DNA of 28,137 nt from an uncultured Campylobacter sp. (GTDB lineage: Bacteria > Campylobacterota > Campylobacteria > Campylobacterales > Campylobacteraceae): positions 1-28,137 of the forward strand of contig NZ_CALJPC010000101.1 of assembly GCF_937981295.1 (NCBI RefSeq), given 5' to 3'. This document shows positions 8,000-15,403 of the stretch, one piece after another. Each line of letters begins with the position of its first letter. The first letter of the stretch is position 1. Below the pieces are notes generated by a model. The model was not told the DNA's origin. It was given only the letters and a program-made list of their open reading frames with translations, and ran no database searches. Both the position numbers and the translations under genes were made by a program.

Positions 8000-9673
8000 C
8001 TATGCCTCCAAAATCGCTCCGTTGCTAGCATTCGTTACTAGCTTGCGATACATTCGTAGCCAGCGAAACGGCAGAGGTTTTTCAATCGGCTTAAATTTAG
8101 CTCTGCGCTCTGCAATCTCGGCTTCGCTTAGGCGCACGTTGATCGCGTACGTATCCACGTCGATATCGATGATGTCGCCGTCTTGTAGCAGTCCGATCAT
8201 GCCGCCCTCGGCAGCTTCGGGGCTCACGTGTCCGACGCTTAGTCCCCTCGTCGCGCCGCTAAACCTGCCGTCCGTGATGAGAGCCACGTCCGCGCCGAGC
8301 CCTCGCCCCATGATGAGCGATGTCGGGCTTAGCATCTCCTGCATACCAGGGCCTCCGCGCGGCCCTTCGTAGCGGATGACAACCACGTCGCCCTTGTTTA
8401 CCTTGCCGCTTGAGATGCCCTCTATCGCTTCGTCTTGGCTGTTAAAGCACACGGCCTTGCCGCTAAATTTACGCTCGCCTATGATGCCCGCTGTCTTGAT
8501 GACGCAGCCCTGTTCGGCTAAATTTCCAAACAAAATCGCCAGCCCGCCGACCTGCGAGTAGGCGTTTTCGATCTTGCGGATGACCGATTCGTCTTTTATG
8601 GCGCTCGCTCCGACGCGCTCGCCTAGGCTTTCGCCGCTTACCGTTAGCGCGTCTAGACCCAGTAGCCCGTTGTCGCGGCGCGAAATTTCATTTATTACGG
8701 CGCTTAGTCCGCCCGCGCGGTCGATGTCCTCCATATGCACGTTTGGCAGGCTTGGACTGATTTTGGCGATATGCGCGATCTTGCGGCTGATCTCGTTGAG
8801 CCCTGCGATCTGTAAATTTACCCCAGCTTCGCGCGCGATAGCTAGGATATGCAGCACGGTGTTGCTACTGCCGCCCATCGCCATATCGACGACTAGGGCA
8901 TTTTGGATAGATTTTTCGTTTACGATGTTGCGGATTTTGTATTTTTCATCTAGCGCGATCTCGCAGATACGGCGTCCCGCCTGCCTGATAAGCTCCTCGC
9001 GCTCGGGCGTGAGCGCCGGCACGGTGCCGTTGCCTTTTAGCGCGATACCCATCGCTTCGCACAGCGTATTCATCGAGTTTGCTGTAAACATCCCCGAGCA
9101 GCTGCCGCCGCTTGGACAGGCTTTGCACTCGATCTCTTTTAGCTCCTCGGCGCTGATCTCTTTGGTTTCAAATTTACCCACCGCCTCAAACGCCGTAGAT
9201 AGGTCGATCGGCTCGCCTTTTTTAGTGTAGCCCTTTTTCATCGGGCCGCCGCTAACAAAAACCGTCGGCACATTCACGCGAAGCGCGCCCATCACCATGC
9301 CGGGTACGATTTTATCGCAGTTTGGCATACACACGAGAGCGTCTAGGGCGTGTGCGTTCATCACCGTTTCTATGGAGTTTGCGATCAGCTCGCGGCTAGG
9401 CAGGCTGTAAAGCATCCCGGCGTGTCCCATCGCGATGCCGTCGTCCACGCCGATGCAGTTAAACTCAAACGGCACGCAGCCGTTTTTGCGGATCTCGTCT
9501 TTTAAAATTTCGGAGTATTTGTTGAGAAAAAAGTGCCCCGGGATGATCTCGATAAAGCTGTTTGCCACGCCGATAAAGGGCTTTTCAAAGTCCTCGTCCT
9601 TTAGTCCTGTCGCTCTTAGCAAGCTTCTGTGCGGCGCGCGCGTATAGCCTTTTTTGATAATGTCGCTTCTCAT
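8000..9673 (-). CDS. ilvD: Dihydroxy-acid dehydratase
   Basis: IlvD dehydrates 2,3-dihydroxy-isovalerate and 2,3-dihydroxy-3-methylvalerate, the third step of valine/isoleucine synthesis, in the cytoplasm with an Fe-S cluster. The 557-aa product begins MRSDIIKKGYTRAPHRSLLR, as its homologues do. An upstream in-frame ATG at 9703 is rejected because it overlaps the putative -10 box, whereas 9673 has an AAGGA box seven bases before it. Cluster and metal motifs are MPNCDKIVPGM (near 112) and CPSGGSCSGMFTANSMN (near 183). The C-terminal domain contains RYEGPRGGPGMQEML and DGRFSGATRGLSVGHVSPEA. The gene stands alone, followed by the AT-rich protein A gene after 56 bp. Confidence 0.97.
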   Translation of the reverse strand: MRSDIIKKGYTRAPHRSLLRATGLKDEDFEKPFIGVANSFIEIIPGHFFLNKYSEILKDEIRKNGCVPFEFNCIGVDDGIAMGHAGMLYSLPSRELIANSIETVMNAHALDALVCMPNCDKIVPGMVMGALRVNVPTVFVSGGPMKKGYTKKGEPIDLSTAFEAVGKFETKEISAEELKEIECKACPSGGSCSGMFTANSMNTLCEAMGIALKGNGTVPALTPEREELIRQAGRRICEIALDEKYKIRNIVNEKSIQNALVVDMAMGGSSNTVLHILAIAREAGVNLQIAGLNEISRKIAHIAKISPSLPNVHMEDIDRAGGLSAVINEISRRDNGLLGLDALTVSGESLGERVGASAIKDESVIRKIENAYSQVGGLAILFGNLAEQGCVIKTAGIIGERKFSGKAVCFNSQDEAIEGISSGKVNKGDVVVIRYEGPRGGPGMQEMLSPTSLIMGRGLGADVALITDGRFSGATRGLSVGHVSPEAAEGGMIGLLQDGDIIDIDVDTYAINVRLSEAEIAERRAKFKPIEKPLPFRWLRMYRKLVTNASNGAILEA

Positions 9674-9701
9674 TTTATATCCTTGAATTGAAATTTTCTC
9701 C

Positions 9702-9707
9702 ATTTTA
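9702..9707 (-). promoter_or_regulatory. -10 box of the ilvD promoter
   Basis: The minus-strand TATGCTAAAATGG contains a TAAAAT box about 29 bp before the chosen ilvD start. It argues against the longer N-terminus that begins at 9703. Confidence 0.45.
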
Positions 9708-9805
9708 GCATAAAATTTTACCGCTGCGGGCGTTTTAAATTTTGCGCATTAAAATTTAAAACCGGACTATTGAGCTTAATCAAACCGAATCACTCCTGTT
9801 TTTGA

Positions 9806-9811
9806 TATAAT
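9806..9811 (+). promoter_or_regulatory. -10 box of the ABC transporter-NnrS operon
   Basis: A perfect TATAAT within GTTTTTGATATAATTG lies about 54 bp before the start of the substrate-binding protein gene. The leader between them holds CGATTATCAAAATCTTGCCG and GTTTGGCAGG. The pair TTGCCG/TGGCAGG could form a small hairpin, and a GAGGAG box follows. Confidence 0.55.
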
Positions 9812-9864
9812 TGCACATCGATTATCAAAATCTTGCCGTTTGGCAGGAATGAAAAGAGGAGAAG

Positions 9865-10824
9865 ATGCAAAGAAGAAATTTCTTAAAACTAACGTCCGCG
9901 TTGGCGGCTAGCGGGCTTGCTAGCCCTCTTTTTGCAAAGGAGACCTTTACTATTTACGGCGCGCCCGCGATGCCTAGCCTCATCATCGGCGTTGCGTGCA
10001 TGCAGGGGCAGATCGGCAAAAAATATGACGCGAAGCTCGAACTTTGGCGCGATCCCGATCAGCTGCGCGCAGGCGTGGCAAACGGCGAGTACAAGGTCAT
10101 GATGAGCCCTAGCAACGTGGGGGTGAACCTCGCAAATCAGGGGCGCAAGATCGGTATGGTAAATATCCTCACCGAGGGGCTAAATTTTGTGATGAGCAAG
10201 GGCGAGAAGATAACGGAATTCGCGCAGCTGAAAGGCAAGAAGATCGTCATGCCTTTTAAAAACGACATGCTAGACATCATCGTGCGAGCCATAGCGAAAA
10301 AGCAGGGCATTAGCGGGCTAAATATCGACTACACCGCCAGCCCCGCAGAGAGCGCGCAACTGTTTTTGGCCAAGGACTACGACGTCGCGATCACGGTCGA
10401 GCCGCTAGCAAGCGCCATGATCCTGAAGGGCAAAGCATCGGGCATCGCTGTGCAGCGAGGAGCAAATTTAAGCAATATGTGGGCGCAGGCGTTTTCGGTA
10501 AAGCCCATCATCCCGCAGGCTGGCATCATCGCTGATACCGATTTTTACGCCGCGAAAAAGGCGGATTTTGAAATTTTAAATGCCGATCTGGCAGACGCGC
10601 TTGCGTGGATCAAAGCGAACAAACAAAGCGCCGCGGCGATCGGGACGAATTTCTTTCCTGCGCCGCCGCCTGCGATATTTATGAGCATCGATACATCGAA
10701 TTTGTGCGTCAAAAAACCTAGCGAGATCAAGGACGAGCTTTTGAAATTTTATGAAATTTTAATGGAATTTAACCCTAAGCTCCTCGGCAGTGCGATGCCT
10801 AAGGACGAGTTTTTCCTATGCTAA
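9865..10824 (+). CDS. Tat-exported ABC transporter substrate-binding protein (NitT/TauT-like)
   Basis: This 319-aa protein starts with a twin-arginine signal (RRNFLK at residues 3-8, hydrophobic stretch, cleavage probably after SPLFA near 24). It is therefore exported folded to the periplasm. The body follows the two-lobed SsuA/THI5-like plan: FTIYGAPAMPSLIIGVA near the start, LKGKKIVMPFKNDMLDIIV near 125, and DVAITVEPLASAMIL near 173. Such proteins bind nitrate, sulfonates, thiamine precursors or similar small molecules. The ligand here cannot be told. The start is set by GAGGAGAAG just upstream. Its stop overlaps the permease start by 7 bp, and the operon ends in an NnrS-family protein. Confidence 0.85.
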   Translation: MQRRNFLKLTSALAASGLASPLFAKETFTIYGAPAMPSLIIGVACMQGQIGKKYDAKLELWRDPDQLRAGVANGEYKVMMSPSNVGVNLANQGRKIGMVNILTEGLNFVMSKGEKITEFAQLKGKKIVMPFKNDMLDIIVRAIAKKQGISGLNIDYTASPAESAQLFLAKDYDVAITVEPLASAMILKGKASGIAVQRGANLSNMWAQAFSVKPIIPQAGIIADTDFYAAKKADFEILNADLADALAWIKANKQSAAAIGTNFFPAPPPAIFMSIDTSNLCVKKPSEIKDELLKFYEILMEFNPKLLGSAMPKDEFFLC

Positions 10825-11615
10825 AAATCGATAAAATTCGCAAAGCTCAAAACCCCGTATTTTACGTCATAGACTATCTGTGGGGCGGCTTTGCGAGCCT
10901 AGGGGCGGTGTGCTTTTTCATAGCCGTCTGGCAGGTGGCGAGCGAGGCTTACGGGCCGCTCATCCTTCCGGAACCCGCGGCTGTTTTTTCTAAGGCGTGC
11001 GAAATTTTAAAAAATTTCGCCGCAAACGATCTGGCCTTGTCGCTTAAACGTGCGCTTGCAGGCACCTTCCTCGCGCTTTTTGCGGGGATTTGCAGCGGGC
11101 TTGCAGCAGGGTATTTTAAAAGCCTGCGAGCCTTTTTAAACCCGCTAATTACCGTGCTTCTCTCGACGCCGCCCATCGTTTGGATCGTGCTTGCGATATT
11201 TTGGTTTCATTTCGGCGATACAAGCGTGCTTTTTACCGTCGTTATCGTCGTCGCGCCGATGACTTTTGCGTCCGCGGCGCAGGCGATGGCTAGCGTGAGC
11301 ACCGAATACACCGAGCTTTTTGACAGCTACAAAAGCTCAATTTTAAAAAAACTGCGCTACCTCTACGCGCCGCATCTAATCGAGCGGCTGCTTCCCGCGA
11401 TCTACGTCGCGGTCAGCAACGGCGCGAAGGTGCTTGTGATGGCGGAGCTTTTGGGCGCGAACGACGGCATCGGCGCAAAGATCGCCGAAGCACGCGTCAA
11501 TATCGATACGGTCGAGGTTATGGCATATGTGTGCCTAGTCATAGCCTTTACGGCGCTTTTCGATTATCTCGTGACCAAGCCGCTTCAAATTTTACTGATG
11601 CCGTGGAGCAGATGA
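10818..11615 (+). CDS. ABC transporter permease (NitT/TauT-like)
   Basis: This 265-aa inner-membrane protein of the binding-protein-dependent transport family (BPD_transp_1) has about six hydrophobic segments. The cytoplasmic EAA loop that docks the ATPase lies at about residues 157-205 (EYTELFDSYKSS followed by NGAKVLVMAELLGANDGIG). The gene overlaps the substrate-binding protein gene by 7 bp, and its TGA is interleaved with the ATPase ATG. This tight packing implies one transporter made in fixed ratio. It belongs to the same importer as the two neighbours, with ligand unknown. Confidence 0.9.
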   Translation: MLKIDKIRKAQNPVFYVIDYLWGGFASLGAVCFFIAVWQVASEAYGPLILPEPAAVFSKACEILKNFAANDLALSLKRALAGTFLALFAGICSGLAAGYFKSLRAFLNPLITVLLSTPPIVWIVLAIFWFHFGDTSVLFTVVIVVAPMTFASAAQAMASVSTEYTELFDSYKSSILKKLRYLYAPHLIERLLPAIYVAVSNGAKVLVMAELLGANDGIGAKIAEARVNIDTVEVMAYVCLVIAFTALFDYLVTKPLQILLMPWSR

Positions 11616-12304
11616 TGCTAAAAATTTCAAATCTGCGCTACGAAATTCTGCGCGACGTTATAATTTCAGATTTTTCACTGCAGCTGCGCACGGGCGAAGT
11701 AAAGACGCTCTTTGGTCCGAGCGGCTGCGGCAAGACCTCGCTTTTGCGGCTGGTCTGCGGGCTAGAGGATAAAAAAAGCGGGCAGATCGAAAACGGCTTT
11801 AAGAAAATCAGCTTTTTGTTTCAAGAAAACCGCCTGCTACCAAACCTCACGGCGCTTAAAAATATCGAAATTTTTAGCCCCGCCGGCGTGAACGAAATTT
11901 ACGCCCTTGCCGCAAAGATCGGGCTTAGCCCGAGTGATCTGAATAAATTCCCGCGCGAGCTAAGCGGCGGCATGCAAAAGCGCACGGCGTTTTTGCGCAC
12001 GATCCTTAGCGGCTGCGATCTAGCGCTGCTTGATGAGCCGTTTGTAGGTCTGGATCGCGATCTGCGCGGCGTGCTGATCGAAATTTTAGTCTCAAAGATC
12101 GAGCGCGAGGGGCTTGCCTGCCTTTTGGTGACCCACGACCGCTTCGAAGCCGCACGCCTAAGCCACGAGATCATCGAGCTCGAGCCCAAAGGGATGGGGC
12201 TTAGGCGCGTCGTGAGGCTAGATGAGCCGCTAAGCGCGCGCGACGAGCGGTACGAAGAGCGCGTGGTAAGCGAGCAGTTTAGGGGAGTGAGCTATTATGA
12301 GTAG
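11612..12304 (+). CDS. ABC transporter ATP-binding protein
   Basis: This is a roughly 230-aa ATPase of the same importer. The start is ATG at 11612 (ATGATG, with 11615 equally possible) because it overlaps the permease stop. The Walker A motif is GPSGCGKTS (about residues 35-43), the Q-loop FQENRLLP, the signature LSGGMQKR, Walker B LALLDEP, and the switch histidine lies in VTHD. All motifs are intact, so it should be active. An in-frame upstream start at 11531 would run inside the permease gene and is unlikely. Its TAG overlaps the ATG of the NnrS-family gene. Confidence 0.94.
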   Translation: MMLKISNLRYEILRDVIISDFSLQLRTGEVKTLFGPSGCGKTSLLRLVCGLEDKKSGQIENGFKKISFLFQENRLLPNLTALKNIEIFSPAGVNEIYALAAKIGLSPSDLNKFPRELSGGMQKRTAFLRTILSGCDLALLDEPFVGLDRDLRGVLIEILVSKIEREGLACLLVTHDRFEAARLSHEIIELEPKGMGLRRVVRLDEPLSARDERYEERVVSEQFRGVSYYE

Positions 12305-14531
12305 AAATTTTATCTTTAATGCGCGCAAACAGGGAGGCTCCGCACAAAATTTAAACTTACGTTGCGGTTCAGACGCGAGCAAACTCCGCTTTGGCGCGCG
12401 TCGCGATCCGGGCGCGTACGGACACGGACTATTGCGGAGCGCCGAATACTGCGATTTAGGCGCACGCAGGCATGGGTTTTTACAAAGTACTAAATGTCGC
12501 GATGTCGGAGCGGGCGGACACAGGCTCTTGCGAGATGCTAAATGTTATGATTTCGTTGCTTGCATAGACAGGCCCTTTCGGGACATCGGAGGCTGCGATC
12601 TTAGCGCAAGCGGATATAGCCTTTCGCAGGACATCGGATGCCGTGGTTCTGCCGCGCCAAAATACGAACTGTGCAGCCGTGCGAACTGCGATTATAACAT
12701 GAGCGTGCTTTTGAGCGGCGCAGTGCGCTACGGCTTTGCTGCGCGAAATTCGGCGCTATTATGCGGCGATACATACCGCGGCTCTAGCGAGAGTCCCAGC
12801 TCACGGCTCAGCCTTAACGCGAGCGATCCTTTGCAGCGCGTATCCGATCGCCCTGCTCGTACCGCCTGCCCGCATTGCAGATTTGGTGCGAACCCAGACG
12901 CCCGTCTGCGTTGTGAATTTGGCGCAGATTATTTTAAAAATTCAGGCGGAATTTCTACGCGAAATTTCAAAAATTCCGCTCGCAGCTTGGAAGCGGAGCC
13001 CGTGCAAAGTTTCAAAAATCAAAATTCCACTCATGGCTTCTCACAAAGCGGCAGAAGCGCTGAGTCAAATTCCGAGCTGGGCTTCTCGCAGAGCATTAAA
13101 AATTCCGAGCAAAATTTACCGCTAAGCTTCTTACAAAGCGCCAAGAATTCCGATCAAAGTCAAAATTTTAAATCCAGTTTCGCGCAAAGCCATGCCGAAC
13201 CAAATTCTGTTCAGAACTTTTCGCAGAGCTCTAAAAATTCCGATCGGAATTTTAAGACCAATTCCACGCAAAACCAAACCGAACCTGTTTCGCCGCAGGA
13301 GCTCAAGAATTCCGATCGGAATTTTAAGGCTAATTCCACGCAGGATAATCAAGCGGAGCCGAACTCTGCAGGAAAGCGCGAAGAGCTGGGCTTTTACGCG
13401 CCTAAATTTAAAGACGAGCGCGCTAGGAATTTTTTCTCCCATCCGATGCGCGCCTTCGTTCTTTGCGCCTGCTTTTTTGCGGTGCTGGGCGCGCTTAGCT
13501 TCCTAGCACCCGATGCGCTGGCGATCGATTATGTCGGCGCTCATAAGTTTTACTTTCTATTTTTGGCGCCCTCGTGCATCTACGCGGCGTTTTTGCTTAC
13601 CGCGCTGCCCGATTGGACGAACTTCGAGGGCTCGCTAAAGCCCGTTTCACTCGCCTTTGCCGCCTGCCTGATCACGGCTTTTATCGCAAGCTTTTTAAAT
13701 TTACTGCTCGCGGCTGCGATTACGGCGCTGTTTTGGGCAGTATTTTTCATCTTTGCGGCGCGGCTTTTGTGGCTGGATAAAAACTCGAATAATTTTAGCA
13801 TCCTAGCAGTCTTAGCGGCGTTTTGCGCCTGCTCTGCGGCCTACGGCGCGAGCGGAGATGAGAAGTTTTTGCTTAGCTTCGTGCATATCAACGTCGCGGC
13901 AATCGCCGTCGTAAGCTACCGTATAAGCGTCGTCATCGGCAATGAAGCGCTAAGAGAGGCGGGGCTAAGCGACGCCGTTTTTATTCCAAATTTTATTTAC
14001 AAAAATTTAACGGCTTTCCTCGCCTTTGCCTTGGCGCTCGCGACGCCATTTTTAAGCGAGGCGACGTGCGGATTTATCGCGCTTGGCATCGGATTTTTGT
14101 TTTTGGCGAAACTTCGCGAGCTGCACTACGCCGAAATTCTAAGCCGCCACTATATGGCGTTTTACTACGCGTTGCAAGCTGCGTGCGCGGCGGGGTACCT
14201 GTGGCTGGGCGCGGCGCTGATCCGCGGGGGATACGCTGCCGCGCCGCTGCACGTCATCGCGATCTGCTATATGTATGGAGCGATACTTTTCGTAGGAATG
14301 ATCGCCGGCCAGCGCCACAGCGGAATTTCGCCGCTAAACTTCCCGCGCCTAAGCCGCGCGGCGCTCGTTTTGGCTCTGCTCGCGGGGGCTGTAAGAGCCA
14401 TTTTTGCGGGCGAGAGCTTTATTTTATACGTGATGATCCCCTCGGCGCTTTTCATCGCCGCGGTCGCGCTATATCTGATAAATTTCATCCCGATCTTTCT
14501 GAAAAATCCTTTCAGCGCGGATCCGGATTGA
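12297..14531 (+). CDS. NnrS-family membrane protein with a long repetitive N-terminal extension
   Basis: The product is 744 aa. Residues 384-744 form a core of about 11-12 hydrophobic segments with NnrS hallmarks: FLLTALPDWT (about 426-435) matches the family G-F-L-L-T-A-x-P-N-W-T. APLHVIAICYMYGAILFVGM followed by RHSG (about 650-675) matches the H-A-L-x-x-G...R-x-x-x-G-H-x-G segment. NnrS is a haem- and copper-containing protein linked to nitric oxide stress and denitrification. The first 383 residues are unlike any NnrS I know: six 16-residue Cys-containing repeats (residues 37-132), a CPHC-containing stretch near 200, then a Ser/Asn/Gln-rich zone (about 215-365). The ATG overlaps the ATPase stop, so the extension starts exactly where coupled translation would, and no internal start with a good ribosome-binding site is seen near 13446. 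Confidence 0.82.
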   Translation: MSRNFIFNARKQGGSAQNLNLRCGSDASKLRFGARRDPGAYGHGLLRSAEYCDLGARRHGFLQSTKCRDVGAGGHRLLRDAKCYDFVACIDRPFRDIGGCDLSASGYSLSQDIGCRGSAAPKYELCSRANCDYNMSVLLSGAVRYGFAARNSALLCGDTYRGSSESPSSRLSLNASDPLQRVSDRPARTACPHCRFGANPDARLRCEFGADYFKNSGGISTRNFKNSARSLEAEPVQSFKNQNSTHGFSQSGRSAESNSELGFSQSIKNSEQNLPLSFLQSAKNSDQSQNFKSSFAQSHAEPNSVQNFSQSSKNSDRNFKTNSTQNQTEPVSPQELKNSDRNFKANSTQDNQAEPNSAGKREELGFYAPKFKDERARNFFSHPMRAFVLCACFFAVLGALSFLAPDALAIDYVGAHKFYFLFLAPSCIYAAFLLTALPDWTNFEGSLKPVSLAFAACLITAFIASFLNLLLAAAITALFWAVFFIFAARLLWLDKNSNNFSILAVLAAFCACSAAYGASGDEKFLLSFVHINVAAIAVVSYRISVVIGNEALREAGLSDAVFIPNFIYKNLTAFLAFALALATPFLSEATCGFIALGIGFLFLAKLRELHYAEILSRHYMAFYYALQAACAAGYLWLGAALIRGGYAAAPLHVIAICYMYGAILFVGMIAGQRHSGISPLNFPRLSRAALVLALLAGAVRAIFAGESFILYVMIPSALFIAAVALYLINFIPIFLKNPFSADPD
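12405..12692 (+). repeat. Six degenerate 48-bp tandem repeats coding 16-residue units
   Basis: Units begin at 12405, 12453, 12501, 12549, 12597 and 12645. The encoded units start DPGAYGHGLLRSAEYC, DLGARRHGFLQSTKCR and DVGAGGHRLLRDAKCY. Three more diverged copies begin DFVACID, DLSASGY and GSAAPKY. The rough consensus is D-L-G-A-x-x-H-x-L-L-R-x-A-x-C. The array lies in frame inside the N-terminal extension of the NnrS-family gene. Confidence 0.8.
12940..13375 (+). repeat. Ser/Asn/Gln-rich degenerate repeat zone with palindromic core
   Basis: Encoded units of the type F-S-Q-S-x-K-N-S-(E/D)-x-N recur, such as FSQSGRSAESNSEL, FSQSIKNSEQN, FLQSAKNSDQSQN and FSQSSKNSDRN. At DNA level a 16-bp perfect palindrome (AATTCCGATCGGAATT) occurs at 13236-13251 and again at 13308-13323. 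Both copies sit inside a nearly identical repeat coding KNSDRNFK(T/A)NSTQ. Confidence 0.75.
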
Positions 14532-14563
14532 TAATCATCAAAGCGGGCTTGCTAAATTTTAGC

Positions 14564-14569
14564 TACAAT
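14564..14569 (+). promoter_or_regulatory. -10 box upstream of the cupin gene
   Basis: TACAAT preceded by a T-rich run (AATTTTAGC) lies about 29 bp before the cupin ATG. An AAGGAGAG ribosome-binding site sits between them. The cupin gene may thus have its own promoter apart from the NnrS operon. Confidence 0.45.
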
Positions 14570-14597
14570 CGATCAAATTTCATTTCAAGGAGAGCTT

Positions 14598-14927
14598 ATG
14601 CAACACATCAAAAATATCGACGCCGCTAAGGCCGTAGAGCTTGCTTCGCTAGTCGAAGTGGCCCCTCATAAGGTGATTTCGCGCACCCTCGCGCAAAATC
14701 CTGCGCTGAATATGACCCTTTTCGCCTTCGACGGCGGCGAGGAGATCAGCTCGCACAAATCCGACGGCGACGCGTTCGTTTACGTGCTTGAGGGAGAGGG
14801 CGATTTCACGATCGACGGGCAGAAGCACCGCGTAAAAGCGGGGCAAAGCATCGTCATGCCTGCGGGCTTGCCGCACGCGATCTTTGCGCCGGTGCCGTTT
14901 AAGTGGTTTTTAGTGGTGGTTTTTTAA
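14598..14927 (+). CDS. Small single-domain cupin protein
   Basis: This 109-aa protein has one conserved beta-barrel cupin domain. Motif 1 is seen around SSHKSDGDAFVYVLEGEGDF (about residues 52-71), and motif 2 around GQSIVMPAGLPHAIFA (about 81-96). Metal-binding candidates are His53 and the His in GLPHA, so the usual His set is partly altered. Such small cupins bind metals or small ligands; no specific reaction can be assigned. A strong AAGGAG box supports the start. It follows the NnrS-family gene by 66 bp and is closed by a hairpin at 14940-14971. Confidence 0.85.
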   Translation: MQHIKNIDAAKAVELASLVEVAPHKVISRTLAQNPALNMTLFAFDGGEEISSHKSDGDAFVYVLEGEGDFTIDGQKHRVKAGQSIVMPAGLPHAIFAPVPFKWFLVVVF

Positions 14928-14939
14928 CCTCTGAGTTTA

Positions 14940-14971
14940 GGGCGGGTCAAATTTTAAAATTTAGCCCGCCC
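14940..14971. terminator. Terminator-like hairpin after the cupin gene
   Basis: GGGCGGG and CCCGCCC form a perfect 7-bp stem. The loop is itself an inverted repeat (CAAATTTTAAAATTT type). The following T-tract is weak, so termination is probable but not certain. Confidence 0.6.
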
Positions 14972-14999
14972 GTCGCTTCATAAAATTTTATCCAAAATT

Positions 15000-15379
15000 C
15001 CATTTGCAGGGCTATTCTGCCTGTTTTGACTGCTCCCGCTCACCCTCACAAAATTTTAAAATTCCAAAACGTTTAAATTTTACTTTTATCTCGCCCAAAA
15101 ATTTCGCCGAATTTGCAAACCGCGCGGGAGCTGAAAATAACGCACTGCGTTTGCGCGCCGTGCCGAGCCCGAAATCGCGCGCTTGAGCTCGCATCGCAAG
15201 TCAAATCCATAGCTCGCGCATTAAATTTTTAAGTCGCGCCTAGCGTGCAATATATATCGGGCGAGTAGAGCAGATGGACGCTGTAGTAGGGCGAACCCGC
15301 CAAGTGCGCGATGCGCGCCTAGCTCATAGATTAAGCGTAAATTTAAAGGCCGTGTCCGGCGCGAAATGCACGCCAAGCC
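15000..15379. other. Gene-poor stretch between cupin and recJ
   Basis: No credible gene is seen in about 380 bp on either strand. Short open frames here lack ribosome-binding sites and protein-like composition, apart from a 30-codon remnant-like peptide described separately. No tRNA or clear regulatory RNA was seen. Confidence 0.5.
15229..15318 (-). pseudogene. Possible 29-residue gene remnant
   Basis: On the minus strand, between a TAG at 15321-15319 and a TAA at 15231-15229, the translation ARIAHLAGSPYYSV followed by HLLYSPDIYCTLGAT looks protein-like. It has no usable start and no recognisable parent. It may be the C-terminal stub of a deleted gene, or chance. Confidence 0.2.
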
Positions 15380-15403
15380 GGCCTAAATTTTAAAATTTAG
15401 GCC
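15380..15403. terminator. 24-bp perfect palindrome overlapping the recJ stop codon
   Basis: GGCC and TAAATTTTAAAATTTA and GGCC together form a perfect 24-bp palindrome. It contains the last bases and the TAA of recJ (15399-15397). It probably acts as the transcription terminator of the pyrG-recJ operon, embedding the stop codon in the hairpin. Confidence 0.5.

Noticed and set aside
8574..9230. 218-codon plus-strand frame opposite ilvD
   Set aside because: It is antisense to the conserved ilvD core, with low-complexity Ser/Leu/Ile composition typical of shadow frames.
11531..11611. Longer N-terminus for the ABC ATPase
   Set aside because: It would lie inside the permease gene; ATG 11612/11615 overlapping the permease stop gives a normal ATPase N-terminus.
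12405..12692. Tandem 48-bp units as a CRISPR array
   Set aside because: The units are contiguous, degenerate, in frame with a long gene, and lack conserved repeat/variable spacer alternation.
12736..13506. Several 100-130 codon frames, both strands, in the NnrS extension
   Set aside because: They arise because the repeats and palindromes keep alternative frames open. None has a good ribosome-binding site, and the main frame is set by overlap with the ATPase gene.
14066..14629. 187-codon plus-strand frame overlapping the NnrS core and the cupin start
   Set aside because: It is Arg/Gly-rich out-of-frame translation of the NnrS membrane region and conflicts with two well-supported genes.
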